Below, piece by piece: positions 7,947 through 16,221 of a stretch of 32,289 bases of DNA (position 1 is the stretch's first letter; each line of letters opens with the position of its first letter). The notes beneath the pieces are model-generated. The model worked only from the letters and a program-made list of their open reading frames with translations, was not told the origin of the DNA and ran no database searches. Where the stretch lies: the NCBI GenBank assembly GCA_003506895.1, contig DNXO01000091.1:1-32289 (forward strand), read 5' to 3'. This stretch comes from Acetobacteraceae bacterium (GTDB taxonomy: Bacteria; Pseudomonadota; Alphaproteobacteria; Acetobacterales; Acetobacteraceae). The position numbers and the translations under genes were made by a program.

Positions 7947-10441
7947 CCCCCACACGGCCGCTTCGCATCGCGCTGATCGCAGTCGCGGCCGTCATCGTCA
8001 TAGCAGCCGCCGCCGTGGCGGTCGCGGTCGCCCGCTTCGACCCCAACGGATACAAGCCGCAAATCATCCAGGCGGTGAAACGGGCCACCGGCCGAGACCT
8101 CGCACTGAACGGCCCGCTGCGCCTCAAACCGTCGCTCTGGCCGACGATCCGGGCCTCGGACGTCACCTTTTCCAACCCGCCGGGCTTCTCCCGCCCGCAG
8201 ATGGCGTCGCTGCAAGGGCTGGAGGTTGAACTCAGCCTGATTCCGCTGATCTCCGGCGAGGTCGTGATCGGCCGCCTGGTCCTGATCCACCCCGACATTC
8301 TGCTGGAGACGGACGCCGCCGGCCACGCCAACTGGCGCATGACACCCGAAGGCGCCACCGCTGAGCCGCTTGGCGCGCAAACCCCTGTCAAATCCAGCGG
8401 CGGCACTCGCACGCAGTTCAGCATCGCAGCGATCCGCATCGAGGATGGCAGCCTCGCCTATCGGGATGGCCAGACCGGCAAAACCACCACCCTCGCCGTG
8501 GCGAAACTGGACGCAGCCGCTGCGTCCTCCGACGCCCCGCTGCACGTGGGCATGGACGCGGCCTACAACGGCACCGCCTTCAACCTGACCGCCGACACGG
8601 GCAGCCTGACCCGCTTGCAGGATCAGGCCGCAACCACGCCCTGGCCGCTGAAAGCGACGCTGGCCGTCGGAACCGCGAAACTCAGTGCCGACGGATCGAT
8701 GGCCCAGCCGCTGCGGGGCAAGGGCTACGACCTGGAGGTCAACGGCACGGTCCCCGATGCCTCAACGCTGACCCCGCTGCTGCAAGGCTATGTCCCGCCG
8801 CCGCTCCGCGACGTCACCTTCGCCGCCAAGGTTGCCGACAAGGGTGGCAAGCTGCCCGAGGTTTCCGCGCTGACCCTCCACGTCGGCGCCTCCGACCTGA
8901 CGGCCCAAATGCCCGGTCTGATGCTGGACCACCTCAACATCGCCGCGGCCACCTCCGCCCAACCCCTCCAAGCCGAGGCCACCGGCCGGTTCGGTGACCA
9001 GCCCCTTGCCTTTGCCGCGAACACCGGGCCGCTGGCGGCGCTGTTGCCGGATGCCAAGCCCGCTCCCTTCCCGGTCGCGGCCAGCCTGAAGATGGCCGGC
9101 GCCACGATCTCCGCCAAGGGCACGGTCGCGGACATCGGGGCGATGACCGGCGCCAACATCGCCTTCGCGGTCGATGCACCCGACCTCGCCGCCCTTTCCG
9201 TGCTGGCTCGCCGGCCGTTGCCACCCGTCAAACAAGTCACCTTCCAGGGCGTCGTAACGGGCGACCTACACAACAACGCCACGCTTCACGGCTTCTCGTT
9301 AACCAGCGCCGACGGCAATCTGGCCGGTGACGCCACCATCGTCCTGGCGGGCCGGAACGCACTGACCGCGACGTTGACGTCGAAGCGCATCGACCTCGAC
9401 GCGCTGCAGGCCGCGATCGACCAAGCACCGCCCGCTTCGGCGGCACCACTCGCGCCCGGCGGCAAGCCGTCGCCGGCCCCCAAGGGCGACGACCACTTGT
9501 TCTCCCGCCAACCTTTCCCGTGGGCCGCACTGCGCATCGCCGACGCGGACATCACGCTGACCATCGCCGACCTGCATGCCGGAGGCGCCGACTACAAGGC
9601 GATCAATACCCACGCCGTGGTCAAGGACGGCAAATTGAACGTCACCCCCTTCGCCGCCGACCTGCCCGGCGGCCACCTCACCGGCACCCTGTCCGCCGAC
9701 GCAGCGTCAACAGCCCCGCCAATCCATGTGACGCTTCACGCCCCGGGACTGGCGCTGAACGCCATCCTGGCCGCCGCCCACCAACCCGCCTATGCCACCG
9801 GCAATCTTGAGGTTTTCGCCGATCTGAGCGGCTCCGGCCAAAGCCCGCACGATATCGCCGCCTCGCTCGACGGCTCCCTCGGCCTCGCCGTCGCCGGAGG
9901 CACCATCGACACCCGTCTGCTCGGCAGTCTGTTCGGCAACGTCATGAACACCCTCAACACCCTGAACGTCGTGGGCAAGGGCGGCGACAGCCAACTGAAA
10001 TGCTTCGGCCTGAGGATGCAGGCCCAAGACGGTGTCGGCACCATCCGACCGCTGGCGCTAAGCTCGGCGCTTCTGACCATGACCGGCGCCGGAACGGTCA
10101 ACCTGGGCGACGAGACCGTCTCGATGACCTTGGAGCCCCAGGCCCGTGTTGGCGGAACAGGCGTCGTGATCCCTCTCAGCGTCACCGGCCCGATCCGTAA
10201 TCCGGCGGTGAAGGTCAACCAGCTCGGCGCCATGGACTCCAACGCCGCGGTATTGGGCATTGTCGGCGGGCTGCTGGGCGGCGATAAACCGCCCGGCGGC
10301 GGAACCGCCGATATCTGCACCCCGGCCCTGGCGGCGGCGCGGGGTCAGGCGGTGCCAGAATCAGCAGCCAAACCAGCCGCCAAACCAGCCGCCCCGGGCA
10401 CCACCAAGCCCGAGGACATTTTGAAGAACCTGTTTCGTTGA
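7943..10441 (+). CDS. AsmA-family membrane-anchored periplasmic protein
   Basis: An 832-residue protein with one N-terminal membrane segment (residues about 8-30, very Ala/Val-rich) followed directly by the family's opening words, FDPNGYKPQIIQAVKRATGR and GPLRLKPSLWPTIRASDV. The long middle is beta-rich and low in charge. The C-terminal part carries the AsmA_2-like segment (SLDGSLGLAVAGGTIDTRLL, then a run with TMTGAGTVNLGDETVSM). AsmA-like proteins belong to the bridge-like lipid-transfer superfamily and help outer-membrane lipid homeostasis; the specific lipid is not known here. The tail is Ala/Pro/Lys-rich (AAKPAAKPAAPG). It overlaps the preceding gene by 4 nt. Confidence 0.87.
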   Translation: MTPTRPLRIALIAVAAVIVIAAAAVAVAVARFDPNGYKPQIIQAVKRATGRDLALNGPLRLKPSLWPTIRASDVTFSNPPGFSRPQMASLQGLEVELSLIPLISGEVVIGRLVLIHPDILLETDAAGHANWRMTPEGATAEPLGAQTPVKSSGGTRTQFSIAAIRIEDGSLAYRDGQTGKTTTLAVAKLDAAAASSDAPLHVGMDAAYNGTAFNLTADTGSLTRLQDQAATTPWPLKATLAVGTAKLSADGSMAQPLRGKGYDLEVNGTVPDASTLTPLLQGYVPPPLRDVTFAAKVADKGGKLPEVSALTLHVGASDLTAQMPGLMLDHLNIAAATSAQPLQAEATGRFGDQPLAFAANTGPLAALLPDAKPAPFPVAASLKMAGATISAKGTVADIGAMTGANIAFAVDAPDLAALSVLARRPLPPVKQVTFQGVVTGDLHNNATLHGFSLTSADGNLAGDATIVLAGRNALTATLTSKRIDLDALQAAIDQAPPASAAPLAPGGKPSPAPKGDDHLFSRQPFPWAALRIADADITLTIADLHAGGADYKAINTHAVVKDGKLNVTPFAADLPGGHLTGTLSADAASTAPPIHVTLHAPGLALNAILAAAHQPAYATGNLEVFADLSGSGQSPHDIAASLDGSLGLAVAGGTIDTRLLGSLFGNVMNTLNTLNVVGKGGDSQLKCFGLRMQAQDGVGTIRPLALSSALLTMTGAGTVNLGDETVSMTLEPQARVGGTGVVIPLSVTGPIRNPAVKVNQLGAMDSNAAVLGIVGGLLGGDKPPGGGTADICTPALAAARGQAVPESAAKPAAKPAAPGTTKPEDILKNLFR

Positions 10442-10451
10442 AAGGCGGCGC

Positions 10452-11162
10452 GTGAAGCGTTTCTGGGATACCGCCTCGGTCGAGTGGACCGAGCAAGGCC
10501 ACCGAATCCTGTTGGACGGCAAGCCGATGCGCTTGCCCAGCAGCGCCCCGCTGGTCGTTGGGCCCGCCCGTCTGGCCCGCGCCATCGCCGAGGAATGGCA
10601 GTCAGCCGGCGGCGAAAAGGGCGGCGAGATGTCGTTCAAGGACACCCCACTCACCCGCCTCGCCGGCACGGCGCTGGAGCGGATCGCCCCCGATCCGTCG
10701 GTCACGATCGACGGTATCGCCCGCTATGGCGAGACGGACCTGCTGTGCTACCGCGCCGAGTCGCCGGAATCCCTGGTGCAACGCCAGCATCAACAGTGGC
10801 AGCCCTGGCTGGACTGGGCCGCCCGCGCCTATGACGCGCCGCTTCGGATCGCCACCGGCGTCGGCTATATCAAACAGCACCACGACACGATTTCCGCGCT
10901 CCGCCGAGCGGTCGCGGCGCTGGATGTGGATGCCTTGGCGGGTCTGGGGATAGCCGTTCCGGCCCTGGGCAGCCTCGTGCTCGGCCTCGCCCTGGCGGCC
11001 GGCGAAATGGACGCGAACACCGCCTACACGCTCGGCGCGCTGGACGAACTGTACCAGGCCGAACAGTGGGGCGAGGACTACGAGGCCACCGATCGGCGCA
11101 CGAGCATGTTGGCGGACATCGACCTGGCGGCGCGGTATATCGACCTCACGCGGGGGGATTGA
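10452..11162 (+). CDS. ATP12-family F1-ATPase assembly chaperone
   Basis: A 236-residue protein starting at GTG (10452), 10 bases after the AsmA stop. It opens with KRFWDTASVEWTEQGHRILL and continues with LDGKPMRLPSSAPLVVGPARL, then the conserved TPLTRLAGTALERI and ARYGETDLLCYRAE segments and a helical C-terminal half (ALGSLVLGLALAAGEMD, LDELYQAEQWGEDYEA). This is the standard wording of the ATP12 family, which binds the ATP synthase alpha subunit before F1 assembly in mitochondria. The bacterial form is essentially restricted to alphaproteobacteria and is one of the better taxonomic hints in this window. Its stop TGA overlaps the next ATG by one base. Confidence 0.9.
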   Translation: MKRFWDTASVEWTEQGHRILLDGKPMRLPSSAPLVVGPARLARAIAEEWQSAGGEKGGEMSFKDTPLTRLAGTALERIAPDPSVTIDGIARYGETDLLCYRAESPESLVQRQHQQWQPWLDWAARAYDAPLRIATGVGYIKQHHDTISALRRAVAALDVDALAGLGIAVPALGSLVLGLALAAGEMDANTAYTLGALDELYQAEQWGEDYEATDRRTSMLADIDLAARYIDLTRGD

Positions 11163-11431
11163 TGAACGCAAAACGGCTGGTGATCACGGGCCGGGTACAC
11201 GGTGTCGGCTACCGGGCCTGGATGGTGCATAAGGCAACGCAACTCGGGGTCGCCGGCTGGGTGCGGAACCGGCCGGACGGCGCGGTGGAGGCACTGATCG
11301 CCGGCGATGTCGCCGCCGTCGAGGAACTGTCCCGCCAATGCCGCCGTGGCCCGCGCCTCGCGGAAGTGTCGTCGATCGACGAGGACTTGGCGGACCCGCC
11401 GGAAGAACCTGGCTTCCATCAGATCGGGTGA
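11162..11431 (+). CDS. acyP: Acylphosphatase
   Basis: A small 89-residue enzyme hydrolysing acyl phosphates. The phosphate-binding loop GRVHGVGYRAWM carries the catalytic Arg18, and GWVRNRPDGAVEA carries the catalytic Asn36, both in family positions. The start ATG overlaps the ATP12 stop (TGATG). It is the last gene of the packed plus-strand block from 6951. Confidence 0.92.
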   Translation: MNAKRLVITGRVHGVGYRAWMVHKATQLGVAGWVRNRPDGAVEALIAGDVAAVEELSRQCRRGPRLAEVSSIDEDLADPPEEPGFHQIG

Positions 11432-11501
11432 TGGTCAGCCGATGGAGGGACCCGCGACACTGTGGAACCGCCAACCGCGACACCGCCCGCGTTTACCCAT
11501 C

Positions 11502-11623
11502 GCCGACGCGAAGGGCTTCGAGAATTTGTGCCGTTCCGCACGCGCATTTATCAAGCTCGCATCCGTCCGACTGATGTTACGGAAGCTGTCTAATTCCAAT
11601 GGGTCGTTTTCGGACGGACTCTT
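11502..11623 (+). pseudogene. 3' remnant of an IS5-family transposase with probable right end
   Basis: In the 284-bp gap between acyP and the epoxide hydrolase, a short plus-strand reading (FENLCRSARAFIKLASVRLM, then LRKL) is a close match to the C-terminal tail of IS5-family DDE transposases, which commonly end in ARAFIKLASIRLMLRKL. There is no transposase sequence upstream of about 11502, and the frame drifts into unrelated residues afterwards. Just beyond, TCGTTTTCGGACGGACTCTTA (about 11603-11623) looks like the terminal repeat of the IS427-type subgroup, whose ends often read GAGTC...CCGAAAA inwards. No left end is present. The rest of the gap holds nothing else I can name. Confidence 0.6.
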
Positions 11624-11715
11624 AGTGGCTTACGAAGCGACTTCAGCCAGGACGTTCGCATGTCCTGGAGCACGCAAAAGGGGCGATTGAAACCAACAAC
11701 AAACGGGGGGCGCAG

Positions 11716-12687
11716 ATGACGGACATTCAGCACCGCTTTATCGACACCAACGGCATCCGGATGCACATCGCGGAGAAGGGCGCCGGTCCGCTGGTGCTGC
11801 TGTGTCATGGGTTTCCTGAGTCCTGGTATTCGTGGCGACACCAGATCCACGCGCTGGCGGCGGCGGGGTATCGCGTCGTGGCGCCGGATATGCGCGGGTA
11901 TGGGCAGACCGAGGCGCCCGAGGCGATTGACCAGTACACGCTGATGCATCTGGTGGGCGACATGGTCGGCGTGCTGGATGCGCTGGGCGAGCAGACCGCG
12001 GTTATCGCGGGCCATGACTGGGGCGGTCCGGTCGCGTGGCACACGGCGTTGATGCGGCCGGATCGTTTCCGGGCGGTGATCGGGCTGAGTGTGCCGTACC
12101 GGCCCAGGGGCAAGGTGCGGCCGACGTCGGTGATGCCTCGGACGGATGATGCGGTGTTTTACCAGTTGTACTTCCAGCAGCCCGGGGTGGCGGAGGCGGA
12201 CCTGGAGGACGATGTGCGCGTTTCCGTGCGCGGGGTGCTGCTGCGGATCGCGGGCGAGGCAGCGGGCGCGGCCGGCGGCGGTTTCAGCATGGTGCCGGTG
12301 CCGGGTGGGATGCGGGAACGGACAAGGCAAGCGGCGCAGGCGGATCTGCCGGCGTGGCTGACCCAGGCGGATATCGATTTCTATGCCGGCGAGTTTACCC
12401 GCACCGGCTTTCGTGGCGGGTTGAACTGGTACCGGAATATCGACCGCAACTGGGAGATCCTGGCGCCGTTCGCGGGTGCGAAGGTGACGGTGCCGGCGCT
12501 CTATGTGGCTGGCGACCGAGACCTTGTGTTGGCGTTTCCAGGGGCAGCTGAACTGGTGGCGGGGTTGAAGGCCTTCGTGCCGCAACTGCGGGAGACGGTG
12601 ATGCTGCCGGGGTGCGGACACTGGACCCAGCAGGAGCGGCCGGAGGCGGTGAATGCCGCGATGATCGGGTTCCTGCGTGGGCTCTAA
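11716..12687 (+). CDS. Alpha/beta-hydrolase, soluble epoxide hydrolase type
   Basis: A 323-residue alpha/beta-hydrolase. The oxyanion motif is HGFPESWYSWRHQ (about 35-47). The nucleophile elbow is GHDWGGPVAW with Asp as nucleophile, the mark of epoxide hydrolases and haloalkane dehalogenases. The lid has candidate epoxide-polarising tyrosines (VFYQLYFQQPGV; NWYRNIDRNWE). The acid lies in YVAGDRDLVLAF and the catalytic His in GCGHWTQQERP. Together these favour an epoxide hydrolase (epoxide to vicinal diol, cytosolic). A G-rich ribosome site (GGGGGGCGCAG) precedes the ATG. Its stop overlaps the stop of the opposing MoaD-like gene by 4 bases. Confidence 0.85.
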   Translation: MTDIQHRFIDTNGIRMHIAEKGAGPLVLLCHGFPESWYSWRHQIHALAAAGYRVVAPDMRGYGQTEAPEAIDQYTLMHLVGDMVGVLDALGEQTAVIAGHDWGGPVAWHTALMRPDRFRAVIGLSVPYRPRGKVRPTSVMPRTDDAVFYQLYFQQPGVAEADLEDDVRVSVRGVLLRIAGEAAGAAGGGFSMVPVPGGMRERTRQAAQADLPAWLTQADIDFYAGEFTRTGFRGGLNWYRNIDRNWEILAPFAGAKVTVPALYVAGDRDLVLAFPGAAELVAGLKAFVPQLRETVMLPGCGHWTQQERPEAVNAAMIGFLRGL

Positions 12688-12953
12688 CCGCCGCTGATCG
12701 CGGTCATGATGAACACGTCGGAAGTGGTGGTGACCGGGGTTGCCAGGGTCGCCCGTTCGCCGTCCACGAAGACGTTCATGTGGCGGCGGATCCGGGGTGT
12801 TGAGTCGCACAGGCGATCGCGCATGCCGGGCCAACGCTGGTCCAGCGCGTCGATGATTTCGGCGACGCTGGATGCCGGTACGGTGGGCTCCGGTTCGCTG
12901 CCGGGGAACAGGCGCAGCAGGGCAGGGGGAAGCTGAACGGTCACCTCGGGCAT
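12684..12953 (-). CDS. MoaD/ThiS-like ubiquitin-fold protein ending in Gly-Gly
   Basis: An 89-residue beta-grasp protein (MPEVTVQLPPALLRLFPGSE..., VFVDGERATLATPV..., ending FIMTAISGG). The C-terminal Gly-Gly is the site that sulfur-carrier proteins MoaD and ThiS use for adenylation and thiocarboxylate formation. It starts 8 bases after the stop of the BNR-repeat gene on the same strand, so the two form an operon. No molybdopterin or thiamine genes are adjacent, so the usual cofactor role is not indicated. The start ATG is at 12951-12953; the frame is open further upstream, but that would overlap the BNR gene. Confidence 0.82.
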   Translation of the reverse strand: MPEVTVQLPPALLRLFPGSEPEPTVPASSVAEIIDALDQRWPGMRDRLCDSTPRIRRHMNVFVDGERATLATPVTTTSDVFIMTAISGG

Positions 12954-12960
12954 TGAGGCG

Positions 12961-14043
12961 TCAGGCCCCCACGACCAACGTCTCCACCGATAGGATTGGC
13001 GGCAGGTGGTGGGCGATGTCGCTCCAGGTTTCGCCCTCGTCGGCGCTGGCGAACAGCGTTCCGGTATTGGTGCCGGCATAGACTCCGGCTGGTTCCAACT
13101 GGTCGGCCGCCATGGCCTGGCGCAGGACACCGAAGAAGGCGTTCCGTTGCGGCAGCCCTTGGCGCATCGCCTGCCATTCGGACCCGCCATCGCGCGTGCG
13201 CCAGACGGCCGCCTTGGCATCGGGCATATACCGGCCGGCGATGTCGCCATTCAGCGGCATCAGGAAAAGCGTCGAGGGATCACGAGGATGGGCGACGGCC
13301 GGAAAGCCGAAGCTTGAGGGCAGGCCTTGTTCGATACTCTCCCAATGCTGGCCACCGTCGTCGGAGCGGTACATGCCGCAATGGTTCTGCTGATAGAGGC
13401 GGTTGGGCTGGCTGGGCGCCATGACGATGCAGTGCACGCACTGGCCGAACTCGGGGTAGCGTTCGGCTTCGGGCAGGTAGTCGCAGCGGGTGCCGGTGTT
13501 GCGGGGCGCCCATGTCTTGCCGCCGTCGGCGGTGTGGAAGACTCCGGCGGCTGATATGCCGACCCAGACTTGGTTGGGGTCCTCGGGGTGGATCACGATC
13601 GAATGCAAAATCAGGCCCGCGCCGCCGGGCTGCCATTTCGGCGCCGTGGGGTGGGCGCGCAGTCCCTGGACCTGGGTCCAGCTTTCCCCGTCGTCGTCGC
13701 TGGCGAACAGACCGGCGGGTTGAACGCCGGCGTAGAGGCGTCCGTTGCCGGCGGCGAGGCTCCAGGTCGATTTAATGGCTTCTTCGCCGGCCTGATAGGC
13801 GAGACCCTCGCTGGAATGGGTCCAGGTTTCGCCGAAATCGGTGGATTTCCAGACGGCGGGGCCGAACCATTCATTGCCACCGGCGCCGTAGATCGTTCCG
13901 GTTTCTGGATCGGCGATCACGTGGTTGATCGGCCAGGTTTCGCAGAATGGGCCTTTCAGCGACCAGTTTTGGCGGGCGGCGTCGCTTTCCAGGATGAAAG
14001 CGCCCTTTTTGGTGCCGAGCAGGACGAGGACGCGCGTGGCCAT
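12961..14043 (-). CDS. BNR/sialidase-like beta-propeller repeat protein
   Basis: A 360-residue protein with at least six Asp-box (BNR) motifs of the form S-x-D-x-G-x-x-W: KSTDFGETW, ASDDDGESW, HTADGGKTW, RSDDGGQHW, RTRDGGSEW and ASADEGETW. These are spread along the chain as in a beta-propeller. The N-terminus (MATRVLVLLGTKKGAFILES) is a first propeller strand with no signal peptide, so it is likely cytosolic. The sialidase catalytic residues are not evident, so enzymatic activity is not claimed. The start ATG at 14041-14043 fits this strand; a longer frame to 14148 would run through the divergent MarR promoter. It is followed by the MoaD-like gene, a pairing I recall seeing in other genomes. 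Confidence 0.82.
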   Translation of the reverse strand: MATRVLVLLGTKKGAFILESDAARQNWSLKGPFCETWPINHVIADPETGTIYGAGGNEWFGPAVWKSTDFGETWTHSSEGLAYQAGEEAIKSTWSLAAGNGRLYAGVQPAGLFASDDDGESWTQVQGLRAHPTAPKWQPGGAGLILHSIVIHPEDPNQVWVGISAAGVFHTADGGKTWAPRNTGTRCDYLPEAERYPEFGQCVHCIVMAPSQPNRLYQQNHCGMYRSDDGGQHWESIEQGLPSSFGFPAVAHPRDPSTLFLMPLNGDIAGRYMPDAKAAVWRTRDGGSEWQAMRQGLPQRNAFFGVLRQAMAADQLEPAGVYAGTNTGTLFASADEGETWSDIAHHLPPILSVETLVVGA

Positions 14044-14087
14044 GGATTGGGTCCCTCCGTTGGTTGGTGAGAGGTTCCTGGACAAAT

Positions 14088-14103
14088 AGGTTGATGTCAA
14101 CTT
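14088..14103. promoter_or_regulatory. Candidate MarR operator between divergent genes
   Basis: GTTGA-TG-TCAAC (core 14090-14101) is an inverted repeat with a 2-nt spacer in the 70-bp gap between the BNR gene (minus) and the marR-like gene (plus). Its reverse strand contains TTGACA, a good -35 for the BNR operon. Position, symmetry and the divergent layout fit autoregulation by the MarR protein plus control of the BNR-MoaD pair; this is inferred. Confidence 0.5.
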
Positions 14104-14113
14104 AAATTGGGGC

Positions 14114-14560
14114 ATGAATCCGCCGGCTGACGTTCCGTTCACCACCACGTTATTCGTTCGCGACTCCTGCCTGTGCCTGCACGTCCAGCGTGCGGCGCGG
14201 GCACTGGTTCGGCGGTTCGATGTCGCTTTACGGCCGGCGGGCCTGACCAGCGGGCAGTTTTCGCTGCTGATGTCGCTGAACCGGCCTCAGCCCCCGACGA
14301 TGGGGCAGGTGGCGAGCTTACTGGCGATGGATCGCACGACGCTGACGGCGAACTTGAAGCCCTTGGAGCGGCAGGGGTTTGTCGAGGTGCGAGCCGGGGA
14401 GACCGACAAGCGGCAGCGGGTGTTGGTGCTGACTCCTGCGGGGCGGGCTGCGTTGGCGGCGGCAGTGCCGATCTGGCTGGCGACCCATCAGGCGATCGAG
14501 GGCTTGCTGGGGGAAGCAAGCCCGGATCGTCTGCGGGCGGATCTGGTGGCGTTGAGTTAG
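14114..14560 (+). CDS. MarR-family transcriptional regulator
   Basis: A 148-residue winged-helix regulator. Residues about 35-110 show the MarR layout: LRPAGLTSGQFSLLMSLNR, MGQVASLLAMDRTTLTANLK (recognition helix), LERQGFVEVRAGETDKRQRV (wing, with the DxRxR-like DKRQR), and LVLTPAGRAAL. It probably acts as a dimer responding to a small aromatic or similar ligand. It is divergent from the BNR-MoaD operon, with a palindrome in the gap, so it most likely controls that operon. The stop codon overlaps the stop of the opposing monooxygenase by 4 bases (14557-14560). Confidence 0.9.
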   Translation: MNPPADVPFTTTLFVRDSCLCLHVQRAARALVRRFDVALRPAGLTSGQFSLLMSLNRPQPPTMGQVASLLAMDRTTLTANLKPLERQGFVEVRAGETDKRQRVLVLTPAGRAALAAAVPIWLATHQAIEGLLGEASPDRLRADLVALS

Positions 14561-16155
14561 GCGGCGACCATTTCCTTGTAGCCTCGGGCGGCGACTTCGT
14601 TGCATTTCGCGCGCCAGTCGGGGGCGCTGCCGCTGTAGCGGTTGACGATGCGGACCTGCTTACCCTCGACGTTGCTGTTGTAGCCGGTCATCCAGGAGTT
14701 GACCTCGAACACCATGCTGCCGTCGGCGAGCGCCTTGACGTGGTCGGTCCATGCCTGGACGTCGGCCGGGGTGGGTTCCACGCGGGCCAAGCCGTGGGTT
14801 TTCGCGTAGTGGACCAGGTTGCTGACCCATTCGACGTTGAACTCGATGGTGCGGGGGATGTTGCCGAGGGCCATGTGCGGCCCGACGAGCATGAGCATGT
14901 TGGGGAAGCCATCCACGGTCATGCCCAGATAGGTTTCCGGCCCATGCTTCCAGCGGTCCTTCAGCCGCACGCCATCCACGCCGCGTATGTCGATGCGGTC
15001 GAACGCGCCAGTGATGGCGTCGAAGCCGGTGGCGAAGATGATCATGTCGAATTCAAACTCTTCGGCCGAGGTCTTCAGGCCATGGGGCGTGATTCGTTCG
15101 ATCGGGGTTTCCAGTATGTCGATCAGTCTGACATTCGGTTGATTGTAAACTTCGTAGTATTTGGTCTCCATCGGAACGCGTCTGGTGCCGAAGCCGTGGT
15201 TCTTGGGGATCAGCTTCTCGGCGGTGGTCTGGTCCTTCACGCGCTGGCGGATTTTGTCGGCGACGAAGTTGCTGATTTCGGCATTGGCCTCGCGGTTGGT
15301 CAGCATGTCCTTGAAGTTCCCGACCCAGATGCCGAAGCCGGGGGAGGCGTACAGCTCTTCATAGAAGGCGAGCCGTTCTTCCTTGGTCGTATCGAAGGTG
15401 TTGCGCGGATCGGGGGTGTGCAGGAAGCAGGAGAATGTCTCCATGCAGGTCTTGAACATCGCGTCGTAGTTGGCGCGGATATTCTCCATTTCCGGCTTGT
15501 CGATCTTGCTGTTGTGCAGAGGGGTGCACCAGTTGGGGGTGCGCTGGAAGACGGTCAGCGTCTTGGCGGTCTTGGCGACCTCTTGAATGGTCTGCACGCC
15601 GGTGGCGCCGGTACCGATGACGGCGATGCGCTTGCCCTCGAACGAGACGGGTTCATGCGGCCAACGGGCGGTGTGGCAGGATTCGCCCTGGAAGGTCTCG
15701 ACACCCGGAATGTTCGGCATCGTGAAGGCGGAGAGCGGGCCAACGGCGGTGATCAGGAAGCGGGACGTGTAGGTGTCCCCGTTTTCGGTGGTGGTCAGCC
15801 AGGCCTTCGACGCTTCTTGGTAATGGGCGGATTTCACCCGGCTGTTGAACTGGATGTCCTTCCGCAGGTCGAATTTGTCGGCGACGCGGTTGAGGTAGCG
15901 CAGGGTTTCCGGCTGGCCGGCGAAGTGTTCGGACCAGTCCCACTCGTTCAGCAGGTCTTTCGAGAACGAGAACTGGTAGGAGTAGCTTTCGGAATCGAAG
16001 CGGGCGCCGGGGTAGCGGTTCCAGTACCAAGTGCCGCCGACGTTGGTTCCGGCTTCCAGAACGCGCACGGAGAGGCCGAGTTCGCGCAGGCGGTAGAGCT
16101 GATACATGCCGGACATGCCGGCGCCTATGACGATCGCGTCGAAGTCCTGAGCCAT
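14557..16155 (-). CDS. Flavin-containing / Baeyer-Villiger-type monooxygenase
   Basis: A 532-residue FAD- and NADPH-dependent monooxygenase. The FAD Rossmann motif is GAGMSG (11-16). VGGTWYWNRYPGARFD (39-54) is the typical BVMO segment, and the fingerprint FxGxxxHTxxWP is present as FQGESCHTARWP (155-166). A second, NADPH-binding Rossmann motif GTGATG lies at 181-186. Length and motif set fit cyclohexanone/phenylacetone-type BVMOs, which insert oxygen next to a ketone; the substrate is unknown. Given the nearby epoxide hydrolase and the opposing IclR regulator, a role in breakdown of a cyclic or aromatic ketone is plausible. Upstream (50 bases before the start) is a motif shared with the iclR-like promoter. 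Confidence 0.9.
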   Translation of the reverse strand: MAQDFDAIVIGAGMSGMYQLYRLRELGLSVRVLEAGTNVGGTWYWNRYPGARFDSESYSYQFSFSKDLLNEWDWSEHFAGQPETLRYLNRVADKFDLRKDIQFNSRVKSAHYQEASKAWLTTTENGDTYTSRFLITAVGPLSAFTMPNIPGVETFQGESCHTARWPHEPVSFEGKRIAVIGTGATGVQTIQEVAKTAKTLTVFQRTPNWCTPLHNSKIDKPEMENIRANYDAMFKTCMETFSCFLHTPDPRNTFDTTKEERLAFYEELYASPGFGIWVGNFKDMLTNREANAEISNFVADKIRQRVKDQTTAEKLIPKNHGFGTRRVPMETKYYEVYNQPNVRLIDILETPIERITPHGLKTSAEEFEFDMIIFATGFDAITGAFDRIDIRGVDGVRLKDRWKHGPETYLGMTVDGFPNMLMLVGPHMALGNIPRTIEFNVEWVSNLVHYAKTHGLARVEPTPADVQAWTDHVKALADGSMVFEVNSWMTGYNSNVEGKQVRIVNRYSGSAPDWRAKCNEVAARGYKEMVAA

Positions 16156-16204
16156 CGGTTTTCCTCGTTGATTCGTTCTTGTCGGTTTCGTGGAATTGTA
16201 AAAA

Positions 16205-16221
16205 TCCTCATAATACGAGAA
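16205..16221. promoter_or_regulatory. Operator-like motif upstream of the monooxygenase
   Basis: TCCTCATAATACGAGAA, 50 bases upstream of the monooxygenase start. It shares CTCATAATxCGxGAA with the site at 16539-16555 in front of the iclR-like gene. Each copy is a partial palindrome (TTCTC...GAGGA when read on the minus strand). This suggests one regulator, probably the IclR protein, binds both. Confidence 0.55.

Noticed and set aside
6444..7955. Minus-strand open frame of 503 codons across the SDR and pseudouridine synthase genes
   Set aside because: It crosses two well-supported plus-strand genes and an intergenic hairpin, with Gly/Ala-rich sequence and no family motif.
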